This document shows, piece after piece, positions 25,688 through 34,994 of a stretch of 64,000 nucleotides of DNA (its first letter is position 1; each line of letters starts with the position of its first letter). The translations under genes and the position numbers were made by a program. The notes below the pieces were generated by a model. It ran no database searches and was not told the DNA's origin. It saw nothing but the letters and a program-made list of their open reading frames with translations. The stretch comes from Bradyrhizobium sp. 149 (GTDB lineage Bacteria; Pseudomonadota; Alphaproteobacteria; Rhizobiales; Xanthobacteraceae), in NCBI RefSeq assembly GCF_023073915.1, contig NZ_JADPKK010000022.1:1178001-1242000 (forward strand). The letters are read 5' to 3'.

Positions 25688-26962
25688 CTAGCGCTGGACC
25701 ACCGGGGGCGAGGGTTGCACCGCGCCCTGCCGGGCCGGCGCTGGCCCCGCGGGGCGAGCCGCTGGCGGCTTCTTCTGCTGGTTGGGGCGCGCCGGCGTGG
25801 TCGCCGTCGGCGTATCGGCGGCACCCGGCGCGGCGGCGGCCGGCGGCTGCGCGTCCTCGGCCGGCTCGACCGTGTCGTTCTGGATCTGCTTTTCCATCGC
25901 GCGCAGCTTGGCGACGTTCTTTTGATGCGCGTCGTAGGTCTCGGTGAAGGAATGCCCGCCGGTGCCGTCGGCGACGAAATAGAGGTCGCGGGTGCGGGCC
26001 GGGTTGGCGGCGGCCTCGAGCGAGGCCCGGCCGGGGTTTGAGATCGGCCCCGGCGGCAGGCCCTCGATCACATAGGTATTGTAGGGCGAGGGCTGCGTGA
26101 TCTCGCTGCGCTTGATCGGACGGCCGAGCGTACCTTTGCCGCCGACCAGGCCATAGATGATGGTGGGATCGGACTGCAGCTTGATCCTCTGCTTCAGGCG
26201 GTTGACGAACACCGCCGCGACGCGGCTGCGCTCGTCCGGCTTGCCGGTCTCCTTCTCCACGATCGAGGCCAGCGTCACCAGTTGCTCCGGACTCTTGACC
26301 GGAATGTCCTGAATGCGGCGCTCCCATATCTCGGTCAGCACGCGCTTGTGCGCCTGCTGCATGCGCTGGATCACCTGATCACGTGGCGTCCCGCGCGGGA
26401 ACTTGTACGTCTCGGGCAGCAGCGTGCCTTCGCGCGGCAACTCACGCACGCTGCCGGTGAAGATGTCGTTGTCGGACAGCCGGGCCACGATCTGCTCGGA
26501 GGTCAGGCCCTCCGGGATCGTCACGGCGTGCTGCACCACCTTGCCCTCGACCATGGTGGCGATGACGTCGCGCAAGGATGCATTCTTCTGGAACGAATAC
26601 TCGCCGGGCTTGAGGTCCGAGCTCGCCTTCAGCGCGGCGACGCTCGCAATGAACGCCCAGGGGTTGACGTCGGTCACGCCTTCCCGGTTCAGCGTCTCGG
26701 CGATGTCGCGCTTGCCGGCACGCTGCGGGATGTTGACGATCTTGTCTTCCTTCAGCGGTCCCGGCGCCTCGAGCACCTGCCGGCCGTAATAGTACACGCC
26801 GCCCGCACCGATCATCGCGATCAGCAGCAGGGTGATGATGGCATTGCCGACGATCACGAAGGGATTGCGCGCGCGCTCCGATCGCTTTGGCGGCGGCGGG
26901 AGCTGCTCGGGTTCGAGCGCTGCCCGCGGACTCCGGGGCGAAATGGGCGGCCTTTCACTCAT
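25688..26962 (-). CDS. mltG: endolytic murein transglycosylase
   Basis: Inner-membrane YceG/MltG enzyme that cuts nascent glycan strands and so limits their length. The 424-aa product has a basic, Pro-rich cytoplasmic N-terminus, one membrane helix at about 35-58 and a LysM-like region. The catalytic block is LASIVEKETGKPDE with the expected glutamate at residue 236, followed by QSDPTIIYGL and PSPYNTYVIEGLPPGPI. A roughly 60-residue Ala/Pro/Gln-rich tail extends beyond the usual end. It sits between fabF and yicC, the usual alphaproteobacterial location. Confidence 0.95.
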   Translation of the reverse strand: MSERPPISPRSPRAALEPEQLPPPPKRSERARNPFVIVGNAIITLLLIAMIGAGGVYYYGRQVLEAPGPLKEDKIVNIPQRAGKRDIAETLNREGVTDVNPWAFIASVAALKASSDLKPGEYSFQKNASLRDVIATMVEGKVVQHAVTIPEGLTSEQIVARLSDNDIFTGSVRELPREGTLLPETYKFPRGTPRDQVIQRMQQAHKRVLTEIWERRIQDIPVKSPEQLVTLASIVEKETGKPDERSRVAAVFVNRLKQRIKLQSDPTIIYGLVGGKGTLGRPIKRSEITQPSPYNTYVIEGLPPGPISNPGRASLEAAANPARTRDLYFVADGTGGHSFTETYDAHQKNVAKLRAMEKQIQNDTVEPAEDAQPPAAAAPGAADTPTATTPARPNQQKKPPAARPAGPAPARQGAVQPSPPVVQR

Positions 26963-27087
26963 CGAAGCAACCTGAATCCTGCCGGTTCAATCGCGACCTG
27001 ACAATCGCTTGCCGAGCCAAATGCACACGCCCGCTTCCATGACTATCGCCGAATAAGGCAAAACGGTGGATTCGTCGCAACAACAAA

Positions 27088-28353
27088 CTAATGGACCAGA
27101 CGCTGGAAGATGACCGATGCGTTGGTACCGCCAAAACCAAAAGAATTCGACAACGCGACGTTGACCTCGCGCTTCTTCGCCTTATGCGGCACGAGATCGA
27201 TCGCCGTCTCGACCGACGGATTGTGCAGGTTGATGGTCGGCGGCACGACATTGTCGCGAATCGCGAGAATGGCGAAGATCGCCTCGATCGCGCCGGCCGC
27301 ACCCAGCAGATGACCGGTCGACGACTTGGTCGAGGACATCGCGACCTTGGAGGCGGCATTGCCGAGCAGACGTTCGACCGCCCCAAGCTCGATCTCGTCA
27401 CCGAGCGGTGTCGAGGTGCCGTGCGCGTTGATGTAGTCGAGATCGGATGCGGTGAGGCCGGCGCGTTTGAGCGCCGCCGCCATGCTGCGGAAGCCGCCGT
27501 CGCCATCGGGTGCCGGCGAGGTGATGTGATAGGCATCGCCCGAGAGACCGTAACCGATCACCTCGGCATAGATCTTGGCGCCGCGGCGCTTGGCGTGTTC
27601 GAGCTCTTCCAGGACCAGGACGCCGGCGCCCTCGCCCATGACGAAGCCATCCCGATCCTTGTCATAGGGACGCGAGGCCTTCTCAGGCGTTTCGTTGAAG
27701 GCCGTCGAGAGCGCGCGCGCGGCGTTGAAGCCGGCAATGCCGATGCGGCCGATCGGCGATTCCGCGCCGCCGGCAACCATGACGTCGGCATCACCGAGCG
27801 CGATCAGGCGGGCGGCATCGCCGACCGCGTGAGCGCCGGTCGAGCAGGCCGTGACCACCGAATGGTTCGGCCCCTTCAGCCCATGCTTGATCGAGACATA
27901 GCCGGAGGCGAGATTGATCAGCCGGCCCGGAATGAAGAACGGTGAGACCCGGCGGGGCCCGCGTTCTTTCAGCAGGACCGCGGTTTCGGCGATGCCGTTG
28001 AGGCCGCCGATGCCGGACCCGATCATGGTGCCGGTGGCGCATTTGTCCTCTTCGGTCTCGGGATGCCAGTTGGCATCGTCGAGCGCCTGGCCGGCTGCGG
28101 CCATGCCGAAGATGATGAAGTCGTCGACCTTGCGCTGGTCCTTGGGCTCCATCCAGATGTCGGGATTGAAAGTGTCATTCGCACCGTCGCCGCGCACGAC
28201 CGTGCAGCCGATCTTGGTCTGAAGATCGGAGACATCGAAGCTCTCGATTTTGCGTGCGCCGCTTTCGCCGTCGAGGATGCGCTTCCAGGTCGGCTCGACT
28301 CCGCAGCCGAGTGGCGAAACCATGCCAAGACCCGTAACGACAACCCGCCTCAT
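27088..28353 (-). CDS. fabF: beta-ketoacyl-ACP synthase II
   Basis: Condensing enzyme that elongates acyl-ACP with malonyl-ACP. The 421-aa product carries the catalytic triad: Cys170 in VVTACSTG, His311 in INAHGTST and His348 in SSTGHLLGA, with Lys343 beside it. The C-terminal NSFGFGGTNAS is typical. It starts MRRVVVTGLGMVSPLG at the ATG at 28353. It lies 108 bases downstream of acpP on the same strand, within the fabD-fabG-acpP-fabF run. Confidence 0.97.
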   Translation of the reverse strand: MRRVVVTGLGMVSPLGCGVEPTWKRILDGESGARKIESFDVSDLQTKIGCTVVRGDGANDTFNPDIWMEPKDQRKVDDFIIFGMAAAGQALDDANWHPETEEDKCATGTMIGSGIGGLNGIAETAVLLKERGPRRVSPFFIPGRLINLASGYVSIKHGLKGPNHSVVTACSTGAHAVGDAARLIALGDADVMVAGGAESPIGRIGIAGFNAARALSTAFNETPEKASRPYDKDRDGFVMGEGAGVLVLEELEHAKRRGAKIYAEVIGYGLSGDAYHITSPAPDGDGGFRSMAAALKRAGLTASDLDYINAHGTSTPLGDEIELGAVERLLGNAASKVAMSSTKSSTGHLLGAAGAIEAIFAILAIRDNVVPPTINLHNPSVETAIDLVPHKAKKREVNVALSNSFGFGGTNASVIFQRLVH

Positions 28354-28461
28354 ATCCGAAAACTCCGCATCGTAATATTCACGGCCAATAACAAGAAACC
28401 GGCTGACCGCTGTTGGGCGGTCCGTCCGGTTTCAATGTTGTCCCCGCGAAAATGAAGAGCC

Positions 28462-28701
28462 TTAGCTCTTCGCGTTCTTCTCGAGAAACTTCGTGGCGTC
28501 GCCGACGGTGAGAATCGTTTCCGCGGCGTCGTCCGGAATCTCGCAACCGAATTCCTCTTCGAACGCCATCACCAGCTCGACGGTGTCCAGACTGTCGGCG
28601 CCGAGGTCGTCGATGAAGCTCGCAGCGTCGACAACCTTCTCGGGTTCAACACCAAGGTGTTCGACCACGATCTTCTTAACCCGCTCGCCAATCTCACTCA
28701 T
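28462..28701 (-). CDS. acpP: acyl carrier protein
   Basis: Small acidic carrier of growing acyl chains. The 79-aa protein starts MSEIGERVKKIVVEHLGV and has the phosphopantetheine site LGADSLDTVEL with Ser37. Length and charge are those of fatty-acid ACP. A GAGG ribosome-binding sequence precedes the ATG. The gene lies between fabG and fabF, which fits its job. Confidence 0.98.
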   Translation of the reverse strand: MSEIGERVKKIVVEHLGVEPEKVVDAASFIDDLGADSLDTVELVMAFEEEFGCEIPDDAAETILTVGDATKFLEKNAKS

Positions 28702-29010
28702 TGCATAACCTCGTGTTGTTCCCTGTAGACCCGACCCCCCGGGACGATACGAGCCGTCGTGGTCGTTGACTGCCTTCGCTTACGAACTTTGATCTGGCCC
28801 CACCCTAACCGATGCAAGCCCGGCGAATGACGCCAAGGCTCCGCATCGCCAATATACAGGGTTTCAAAAACCTGCAATGGCGTTCTTTGCCCATCCGTTG
28901 AAGGTCCGGTTATCATACTTCAATTGCCTTGACTACAAGCCTCATTTCGCTCCGGAAACGGCCGTTTGCCGCATCCGGCACCACCCAAGGGGGCGGTGCG
29001 GCATGAGACG
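28702..29010 (-). promoter_or_regulatory. acpP upstream region with a possible promoter
   Basis: About 309 bases between fabG and acpP. On the minus strand a TTGCAG hexamer (28877-28872) and a TATTGG hexamer (28854-28849) are spaced 17 bases apart, consistent with a sigma-70-type promoter about 150 bases before acpP. A separate acpP promoter would suit its high expression. The hexamers match consensus only in part. Confidence 0.35.
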
Positions 29011-29748
29011 TCAAATCATGGCCATGCCGCCGTTGACGTGGATGGTTTGGCCGGTGACATAGGCCGCTTCGTTCGAACTCAGGTAGACGGCGGCCGCCGC
29101 GATGTCCTCTGGCGTCCCTAGGCGATTGGCCGGAACCTTGGTCAGAATCATCTCGCGCTGCTTGTCGTTGAGCGCATCGGTCATCGGCGTCTTGATGAAG
29201 CCGGGCGCAATGCAATTCGCGGTGACGCCGCGTTTGGCGTATTCGGCGCCCAACGTCTTGATCATGCCGATCAGGCCCGCCTTCGATGCGGTATAATTGC
29301 CCTGCCCCGGATTGCCGGTGACGCCGACCACCGAGGTGATGGCGATGATGCGACCGAAGCGCTTGCGCATCATCAATTTGGTGGCGGCGCGGGCAAGCCG
29401 GAAGGTCGAGGTCAAATTGATGTTGATGACCTCCTCCCAATCCTCGTCACGGAGCTGCACGAAGAGATTGTCGCGGGTGATGCCGGCATTGGCGATGAGG
29501 ATGTCGACCTGTCCCATCGCCGCTTCCGCAGCGGGCACCAGCGCCTCGACCTCGTCCACCTTGGAGAGATTGCAGGGCAGGACATGGGTGCGCTCGCCGA
29601 GCTTGCCGGCAAGCTCATCCAGCACTTCCTTGCGCGTCCCTGATATCGCGACGGTGGCGCCCTGCGCGTGCAGCGCCTGTGCGATCGCGCCGCCGATGCC
29701 GCCGGTCGCGCCAGTGACGAGCGCCTTCTTGCCAGTCAGATCGAACAT
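29011..29748 (-). CDS. fabG: 3-oxoacyl-ACP reductase
   Basis: NADPH-dependent reductase of the fatty-acid elongation cycle. The 245-aa short-chain dehydrogenase has GATGGIGG at residues 13-20, NAGITRDN, the catalytic Ser139, and Tyr152/Lys156 in NYTASKAG. The C-terminus GGMAMI is standard FabG. The start is the ATG at 29748, with GGAGGAG 7-13 bases upstream, not the upstream in-frame start at 29763. It lies 102 bases downstream of fabD. Confidence 0.97.
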   Translation of the reverse strand: MFDLTGKKALVTGATGGIGGAIAQALHAQGATVAISGTRKEVLDELAGKLGERTHVLPCNLSKVDEVEALVPAAEAAMGQVDILIANAGITRDNLFVQLRDEDWEEVININLTSTFRLARAATKLMMRKRFGRIIAITSVVGVTGNPGQGNYTASKAGLIGMIKTLGAEYAKRGVTANCIAPGFIKTPMTDALNDKQREMILTKVPANRLGTPEDIAAAAVYLSSNEAAYVTGQTIHVNGGMAMI

Positions 29749-29850
29749 CGATAACTCCTCCAAAGCACGATCCGGAAAAGTGCGCAGCGGCTTTCCGAAA
29801 AGATCGTGCGCAAACTAAAGAACTCGAGCGCAATGACGGATCATCGCGCT

Positions 29851-30810
29851 TCAGGCCTGCTTCGCGGCGGCCAACGCATCCCTGGCGGCGGCAATGTCGT
29901 TGGGACCACCGACCGCAACGCCGACGGCACCGTCTGCGATACGCTTAACGAGGCCGGTCAGCACCTTGCCGGCGCCGATCTCGAAGAAACGGCTGACGCC
30001 CTGCCCTGCCATAAAGGCAACCGACTCGCGCCAGCGCACGGTGCCGGTGACCTGCTCGACCAGGCGGCGGCGGATCTCGTCGGGATCGGTGATCGCGCTC
30101 GCCAGCACGTTCGACACCAGCGGGGCCGCCGGCGCCTTGATCGTGACCCTGGCCAGCGCCTCCGCCATCGCATCCGCAGCCGGCTGCATCAGCTTGCAAT
30201 GGAACGGTGCGGACACCGGCAGCAACATTGCGCGCTTGGCGCCCTTGGTTTTGGCGATCTCGACGGCGCGATCGACCGCGGCCTTGTCGCCGGAGACGAC
30301 CACTTGCCCGCCGCCATTGTCGTTGGCGGCTTGGCAGACCTGCCCTTGAGCGGCCTCGCCCGCGACCGCCATGGCGGCCTCGTAGTCGAGGCCGAGCAGA
30401 GCGGCCATCGCACCGACGCCTACCGGCACGGCTTTTTGCATTGCGAGACCGCGGGTGCGAAGCAGCCGCGCGGTGTCGGAAATCGTCAGGCTGCCGGCCG
30501 CAGCCAGCGCCGAATATTCACCGAGCGAGTGGCCGGCGACGAAGGCCGCATCCCGCCCCACGGAAAACCCGGCTTCGGCTTCCAGCACGCGCAGGGTTGC
30601 GACAGACACCGCCATCAGGGCCGGCTGGGCATTTTGGGTGAGCTGGAGGGTTTCGGCCGGACCATCCCAGATGGTCGCCGTCAGCTTCTCCCCCAGCGCG
30701 GCATCGACCTCGTCGAACACGGCGCGCGCCACCGGAAAGGCATCGGCCAACGCCTTGCCCATGCCGACAGCTTGGGAACCCTGCCCCGGAAATGTGAATG
30801 CTGCCGTCAT
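29851..30810 (-). CDS. fabD: malonyl-CoA:ACP transacylase
   Basis: Loads malonyl groups onto ACP. The 319-aa product starts MTAAFTFPGQGSQAVGMG. It has the nucleophile Ser95 in GHSLGEYSA, QNAQPALMA, and the second active-site region PVSAPFHCKLMQPA with the catalytic His. The start at 30810 is preferred over an in-frame start at 30834 because family members begin at the FPGQGSQ block and AGGGAG lies just upstream. It is the first gene of the fabD-fabG-acpP-fabF run. Confidence 0.96.
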   Translation of the reverse strand: MTAAFTFPGQGSQAVGMGKALADAFPVARAVFDEVDAALGEKLTATIWDGPAETLQLTQNAQPALMAVSVATLRVLEAEAGFSVGRDAAFVAGHSLGEYSALAAAGSLTISDTARLLRTRGLAMQKAVPVGVGAMAALLGLDYEAAMAVAGEAAQGQVCQAANDNGGGQVVVSGDKAAVDRAVEIAKTKGAKRAMLLPVSAPFHCKLMQPAADAMAEALARVTIKAPAAPLVSNVLASAITDPDEIRRRLVEQVTGTVRWRESVAFMAGQGVSRFFEIGAGKVLTGLVKRIADGAVGVAVGGPNDIAAARDALAAAKQA

Positions 30811-30982
30811 CGGCGCTCCCTGCTTGTCGGGCATGTCCCTGCGAGAACCAACAGCCGATGACGCACGGCCTTAGGCCCTGGTTCCGGATCATGCTCCAAA
30901 GGGGGCCGTAGACACTGTCCGGGGCCGGAATGTCAAGCCAAGATAGGAACTTCGATCAGCATTCAACCGGGGATACAGGTCC

Positions 30983-32008
30983 CTAGAATCCGCCGGCCGT
31001 CTGGTTGGCGTCGACCTCGGACCCAGCCTGCGCGCGGCGCGCGCTGTTGACCAATTGCCCCGGCCGATCATCGCGGTTCGGCTTCGCGGTCGCAAGCCGC
31101 AGCACGGCTGCGTAACTCGGTTGCACCTCCATACGGCCCGCGTGCCGGCTCTTGCTCAGCAAGCGGTGAACCTTCGGCAGATTGTAGCAGGGCACGTAGA
31201 ACAAGAGATGATGTTCGAGGTGGTAGTTCACGTAGTACGGCGCGATGAACAGGCGTTCGAGAAGATTGGCGTAGGTGGTGCGGGTATTGCGCAGGGGATC
31301 ACCGCTGTCAGGCACGACCGCGTGCTCGGCGATGTTGCGGATGCGGGTGATAACCATCATCCAGGTCAGCAGCGGCACCAGCCAAAGCAACGGATAAGCC
31401 CACCACACGCCGGCCGCCGTGAGCGCCGCGAACATCGCGCCATTGACCAGACATTGCGGGCCAAGCTTCTCGCAAAAATGCGCCGCGCGCTGACGCAACG
31501 GCCAGTCCTTCGGCCCGAGCGCATTGAGCAACTGCGCCTTGCGCTGCTGGTAGCCGGTCTGCCCGGTGATGTCGCGAATGAACTTGCGGCGGTAGCTCAG
31601 CTTCGTGATCGGAAACGGCGCCGACAGCACGAGATCAGGATCATCCTCCTGCTGGGTGCGCGCATGGTGTTGAAGGTGATAGCGCCGGTAGCTGCGCGTC
31701 TCCGCAAAGAGAGGATAGGCACAGAACCACTGGCTCAGGGTCAGATTGGTTTTCTCGTTGGCGGACAGGCAGCCATGCGCGCCGTCATGCATGAGGATCG
31801 CGAGCCCGAGCTGGCGCGAGCCAATGATGGCCACGGCGAAGATATAGGTGATCGGATTGGGCCACCACGCGACCAGCGCGATTGCGGCGATGATGAGCGC
31901 CCAGGCATGCGCGATCAGCGCGATGCCTTTCCAGGTCATGCGCTGGCGCACGTCGGCAAGCTGGTCGTCGGTTAGAAAATCGCGGGCACGCATGCGAAGC
32001 GCAGTCAT
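30983..32008 (-). CDS. membrane fatty acid desaturase
   Basis: Di-iron membrane desaturase/hydroxylase. The 341-aa product has the three histidine boxes HDGAHG, YHLQHH and YHLEHHLLF, with two pairs of membrane helices around AWALIIAAIALVAWW and TAAGVWWAYPLLWLVPLLTWMM. It starts 3 bases after the stop of a TetR regulator gene, so they form a two-gene operon. That layout recalls DesT-type TetR control of unsaturated fatty acid synthesis. The exact lipid substrate is unknown. Confidence 0.9.
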   Translation of the reverse strand: MTALRMRARDFLTDDQLADVRQRMTWKGIALIAHAWALIIAAIALVAWWPNPITYIFAVAIIGSRQLGLAILMHDGAHGCLSANEKTNLTLSQWFCAYPLFAETRSYRRYHLQHHARTQQEDDPDLVLSAPFPITKLSYRRKFIRDITGQTGYQQRKAQLLNALGPKDWPLRQRAAHFCEKLGPQCLVNGAMFAALTAAGVWWAYPLLWLVPLLTWMMVITRIRNIAEHAVVPDSGDPLRNTRTTYANLLERLFIAPYYVNYHLEHHLLFYVPCYNLPKVHRLLSKSRHAGRMEVQPSYAAVLRLATAKPNRDDRPGQLVNSARRAQAGSEVDANQTAGGF

Positions 32009-32011
32009 GGC

Positions 32012-32716
32012 CTAACCCTCCTCATTCGAATTGCTTGATGCGTCGCGCGCGTCAACGAGGCGCAGGCGCGCAGTGTCATCGGTGGATTTCGCCTGTTCGC
32101 CCAGCACGCGCAGCATCTCGGCGCACAGCGCCTCGGGCGAACGGCCCATGGCGCAGCCCTCGAGAATGACGCCGATGGCGACGGCCCAGAACCGCCGCGA
32201 ACTCTCGTCGGGCGCGCGCAAGGAGCGCCAGCCGTGCCGCTCAACCTGGCTCGCATAGGCCCGCGCACCTTCGCTGTGCAGGCGCTCGATGGTGCGCTCG
32301 ACCAGCGGCGCGAGATCCTGGCGCCGCCGCGTCAGCGTCAGCGCCTCGGCGAAGAAGGCTACCGAATCGCCCGCCGTCACGGTCTCGGCCAGTGCGTGGG
32401 TGTAGTCCCGCGGCGTGCGCGCCTTCAGCGCCGCCCGCTCCGTCGCCCGCGCCAGATACAGCAGCTCGCGGCAGGCGCATTCGACGAACAGCGCCTCCTT
32501 GGTGCGAAAGTAATAGGTGATCTGGCTCGGGAACGCGTTCGCAGCGGCTGCGATGTCGGTGATTGCCGTCCCCGACAGCCCCCGTTCCCGAAACAACGGG
32601 CTCGCGGCATCCAGCAGCAGCGAGCGCATTTTGCGGCCGGCCGACCGTGTGGCACGGGCGGCGTGCTTGGGGTCGGCGGCCGCCTCGAGCGGTTCATGGG
32701 CCGACTTTTCTGCCAT
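32012..32716 (-). CDS. TetR/AcrR family regulator of the desaturase
   Basis: A 234-aa repressor-type protein. The helix-turn-helix lies at about residues 35-80 (SPLFRERGLSGTAITDIAAAAN then FPSQITYYFRTKEALF), after a basic Ala-rich N-terminal extension. The C-terminal ligand domain is helical. It is followed 3 bases later by the desaturase gene and preceded by a 15-base inverted repeat at 32739-32753. Together these suggest autoregulation and control of membrane lipid desaturation, perhaps with an acyl-CoA ligand as in DesT. The ligand is inference. Confidence 0.9.
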   Translation of the reverse strand: MAEKSAHEPLEAAADPKHAARATRSAGRKMRSLLLDAASPLFRERGLSGTAITDIAAAANAFPSQITYYFRTKEALFVECACRELLYLARATERAALKARTPRDYTHALAETVTAGDSVAFFAEALTLTRRRQDLAPLVERTIERLHSEGARAYASQVERHGWRSLRAPDESSRRFWAVAIGVILEGCAMGRSPEALCAEMLRVLGEQAKSTDDTARLRLVDARDASSNSNEEG

Positions 32717-32738
32717 TGGATTCGCTCCGTTGATTTAG

Positions 32739-32753
32739 TTGTATGTTATACAA
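32739..32753. promoter_or_regulatory. TetR operator candidate upstream of the desaturase operon
   Basis: TTGTATGTTATACAA has perfect 6-base arms around a 3-base centre. It lies 23-37 bases before the TetR start codon, where promoter and operator would overlap. A/T-rich DNA around it stands out from its GC-rich surroundings. Confidence 0.6.
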
Positions 32754-33060
32754 ACAAACAAATCAAGCCGCATGGGGGTATTCTGCGGTAGGCTGGGCCG
32801 CCCACGTCGGAACCGGCCACGCCGAAAACGCCGCCGCAACCTTGCCAAGTCAGCCAAAATCCGTATAAGGCGCGCATCCGCAGACCCCGGCCGGGAGCTG
32901 AACGGACGGTCTCAGCAAATCATTCGTGATTTTGGTGTGGTAGGGCCAGTCGGCCCGTCGTCCCGTGTTTCCGCCTTCTGAGCTTAATCCCAGAGTCCTT
33001 TCCGAAGGCCTCTTAAGGGCTTGACGCCGGGCGATGCGCCAACATGAGGAAAGGACTTCC
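32754..33060. other. region upstream of rpsF
   Basis: About 300 bases between the divergent TetR operator and rpsF. It should hold the ribosomal operon promoter and leader. I could not confirm an S6:S18 leader structure by eye. No gene is visible. Confidence 0.35.
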
Positions 33061-33579
33061 ATGGCTCTCTATGAGCATGTTTTTCTCGCGCGCCAAGACG
33101 CGAGCACGCAGCAGGTCGAAGAGCTGACTGCGCAGATGACCGGCATTGTCGAGGGTCTCGGCGGCAAGGTTGTCAAGACCGAGAATTGGGGCGTGCGCTC
33201 CCTCACCTACCGCATGAACAAGAATCGCAAGGCGCACTTCGTGCTGCTCAACATCGACGCGCCGTCCGCGGCGATCGCCGAGATCGAGCGCCAGGAGCGC
33301 ATCAGCGAAGACGTGATCCGCTATCTCAGCGTCCGCGTCGAGGAGCTCGAGGAAGGTCCGTCCGCGATGATGCGCAAGGCCGACCGTGACCGCGAGCGTG
33401 ACGACCGAGGCGGCGGCTTCCGTGGTGATCGCGAAGGCGGTGGCTTCCGTGGCGACCGCGAGGGTGGTTTCCGTGGCGGCGATCGTGACGGTGGCGGCTT
33501 CCGCGGTGACCGCGGTCCGCGCCGTCCGCGCGAAGACGCTGAAACCACGACCACCACCACCACGACGGACGGGGAGTAA
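33061..33579 (+). CDS. rpsF: 30S ribosomal protein S6 with RG-rich tail
   Basis: Binds S18 on the platform of the 30S subunit. The 172-aa product starts MALYEHVFLARQDAS and has the S6 fold to about residue 100, including NWGVRSLTYRMNKNRKAHF. The remainder is an Arg/Gly/Asp-rich tail with repeats of FRGDREGG, then an acidic Thr-rich end (TTTTTTTTDGE). This is longer than E. coli S6 (131-135 aa) and differs from its poly-Glu tail. AGGAAAGG lies upstream of the ATG. The gene is followed 5 bases later by rpsR. Confidence 0.97.
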   Translation: MALYEHVFLARQDASTQQVEELTAQMTGIVEGLGGKVVKTENWGVRSLTYRMNKNRKAHFVLLNIDAPSAAIAEIERQERISEDVIRYLSVRVEELEEGPSAMMRKADRDRERDDRGGGFRGDREGGGFRGDREGGFRGGDRDGGGFRGDRGPRRPREDAETTTTTTTTDGE

Positions 33580-33584
33580 GAACA

Positions 33585-33824
33585 ATGGCTGAAGCTGGTG
33601 CACGCCGCCCGTTTTTCCGTCGTCGCAAGAGCTGCCCGTTCACGGGCGCGAATGCTCCGAAGATCGACTACAAGGACTCCAAGCTGCTGATGCGTTACGT
33701 GTCCGAGCGCGGCAAGATCGTGCCGAGCCGCATCACCGCGGTGTCCGCGAAGAAGCAGCGTGAGCTCGCCCGCGCCATCAAGCGCGCGCGGTTCCTGGGC
33801 CTGCTGCCCTACGTCATTCGTTAA
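33585..33824 (+). CDS. rpsR: 30S ribosomal protein S18
   Basis: Partner of S6 on the 30S platform. The 79-aa basic product shows ARRPFFRRRKSCPFTG, DYKDSKLLMRYVSERGKIVPSRITAVSAKKQREL and the ending RARFLGLLPYVIR, all characteristic. It is 5 bases downstream of rpsF. After its stop a GC-rich hairpin (arms 33833-33841 and 33852-33860) lacks a T-run, so it may process or attenuate rather than terminate. Confidence 0.98.
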   Translation: MAEAGARRPFFRRRKSCPFTGANAPKIDYKDSKLLMRYVSERGKIVPSRITAVSAKKQRELARAIKRARFLGLLPYVIR

Positions 33825-33953
33825 GACGAATTCGGCCGGCGGCGACATCGGCGCCGGCCGTACTACCTAGTTTCTCATAAGGCTTCCGGGTCGTCCGGTC
33901 GCCGATGGTTGGGGCGAGATGCCTCTAACCGCTCGAAGGGAGCGGGACAGCTG

Positions 33954-34931
33954 ATGATGGCCTTTGGACTTATAGCCCTGATCGCCGGCGCAGCGTCGGC
34001 GCTGATGTTCGCCTCGATCGTCTCGGGCGCGCTGATCTCGCTCGTCCTGTTCTATCTCGCACCGCTGCCGCTGATGGTCGCCTCGATCGGCTGGGGACCG
34101 CTTTGCGCGAGCCTCGGCGGCATCGCCGCCGCGCTTGGCCTCGGCGCCCTGTTCGGCCTGCCCTACTGCATCGCCTTCGCCGTCACCGTCGCATTGCCGG
34201 CTTGGTGGCTCGGCCATCTCGTCCTGCTCAGCCGGCAGGTGGGACCCGCCGCGCCGGAGGCCACCGCCGAGCCGCCTGCCAAATCTGAGCTCGAGTGGTA
34301 TCCGGTTGGCCGCATCCTGCTGTGGATCGCGGGCTTCGCCACACTGACCACGATCGCCGCCCTGCTCACGCTCGGCACCGACGCCGAGACCATCACCGCC
34401 GCGCTGCGCCGAGGCCTGATGCGCCTCCTCCGCGCCGCCGACCCGCAGACCGCCGGCGAGACCGATCAATTCGTCGACGCACTGGTGCGGATCGCGCCGG
34501 CCGCCGCCACCATCGCCGCGATGATGACGCTGACCCTCAATCTCTGGCTCAGCACCAAGGTGACGGCGACGTCGGGCCGGCTGCGGCGCCCGTGGCCCGA
34601 CATCATGACGGCGGAGCTGCCGCCAATGACACTCGTGGCACTCTGCATCGCGCTCGCTTTTTGCTTCACCGGCGGACTGCTTGCGATCGTAGCGCAGATC
34701 GCGACGGCGGCGCTGATGATGGCATATGCGCTGACCGGCTTTGCCGTGCTGCATACGCTGACGCTGGCGCTGAAGAGCCGCACCTTCTGGCTCTGCTCGA
34801 CCTACGCCGTCGTGGTCGTGTTCGGATGGCCCGTCATGGCGATGGTGATCCTCGGCCTCGCGGATGCCGTGTTCGGCCTCCGCGAACGCTTCCTTCGTAC
34901 GCGCCAGCCGCCGCCGCTGCCGACCTCTTGA
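33954..34931 (+). CDS. DUF2232 family membrane protein
   Basis: A 325-aa polytopic membrane protein with about 8 hydrophobic segments, matching the YybS-like DUF2232 family often found between rpsR and rplI in alphaproteobacteria. Function unknown. The start is uncertain: ATG 33954 has AGGGAG about 11 bases upstream, with a second ATG next to it. A longer frame to 33909 has no ribosome-binding sequence. It lies 63 bases before rplI and is probably in the ribosomal operon. Confidence 0.85.
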   Translation: MMAFGLIALIAGAASALMFASIVSGALISLVLFYLAPLPLMVASIGWGPLCASLGGIAAALGLGALFGLPYCIAFAVTVALPAWWLGHLVLLSRQVGPAAPEATAEPPAKSELEWYPVGRILLWIAGFATLTTIAALLTLGTDAETITAALRRGLMRLLRAADPQTAGETDQFVDALVRIAPAAATIAAMMTLTLNLWLSTKVTATSGRLRRPWPDIMTAELPPMTLVALCIALAFCFTGGLLAIVAQIATAALMMAYALTGFAVLHTLTLALKSRTFWLCSTYAVVVVFGWPVMAMVILGLADAVFGLRERFLRTRQPPPLPTS

Positions 34932-34994
34932 GTTCAAGTCCGAAAGTTCACGTTCGAAATTCCAACTCAGTCAACACATCAAAGGAGAACGAAT

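Noticed and set aside
32754..33060. S6:S18 leader RNA upstream of rpsF
   Set aside because: Position is right, but I could not find a convincing conserved CCG-loop hairpin by eye.
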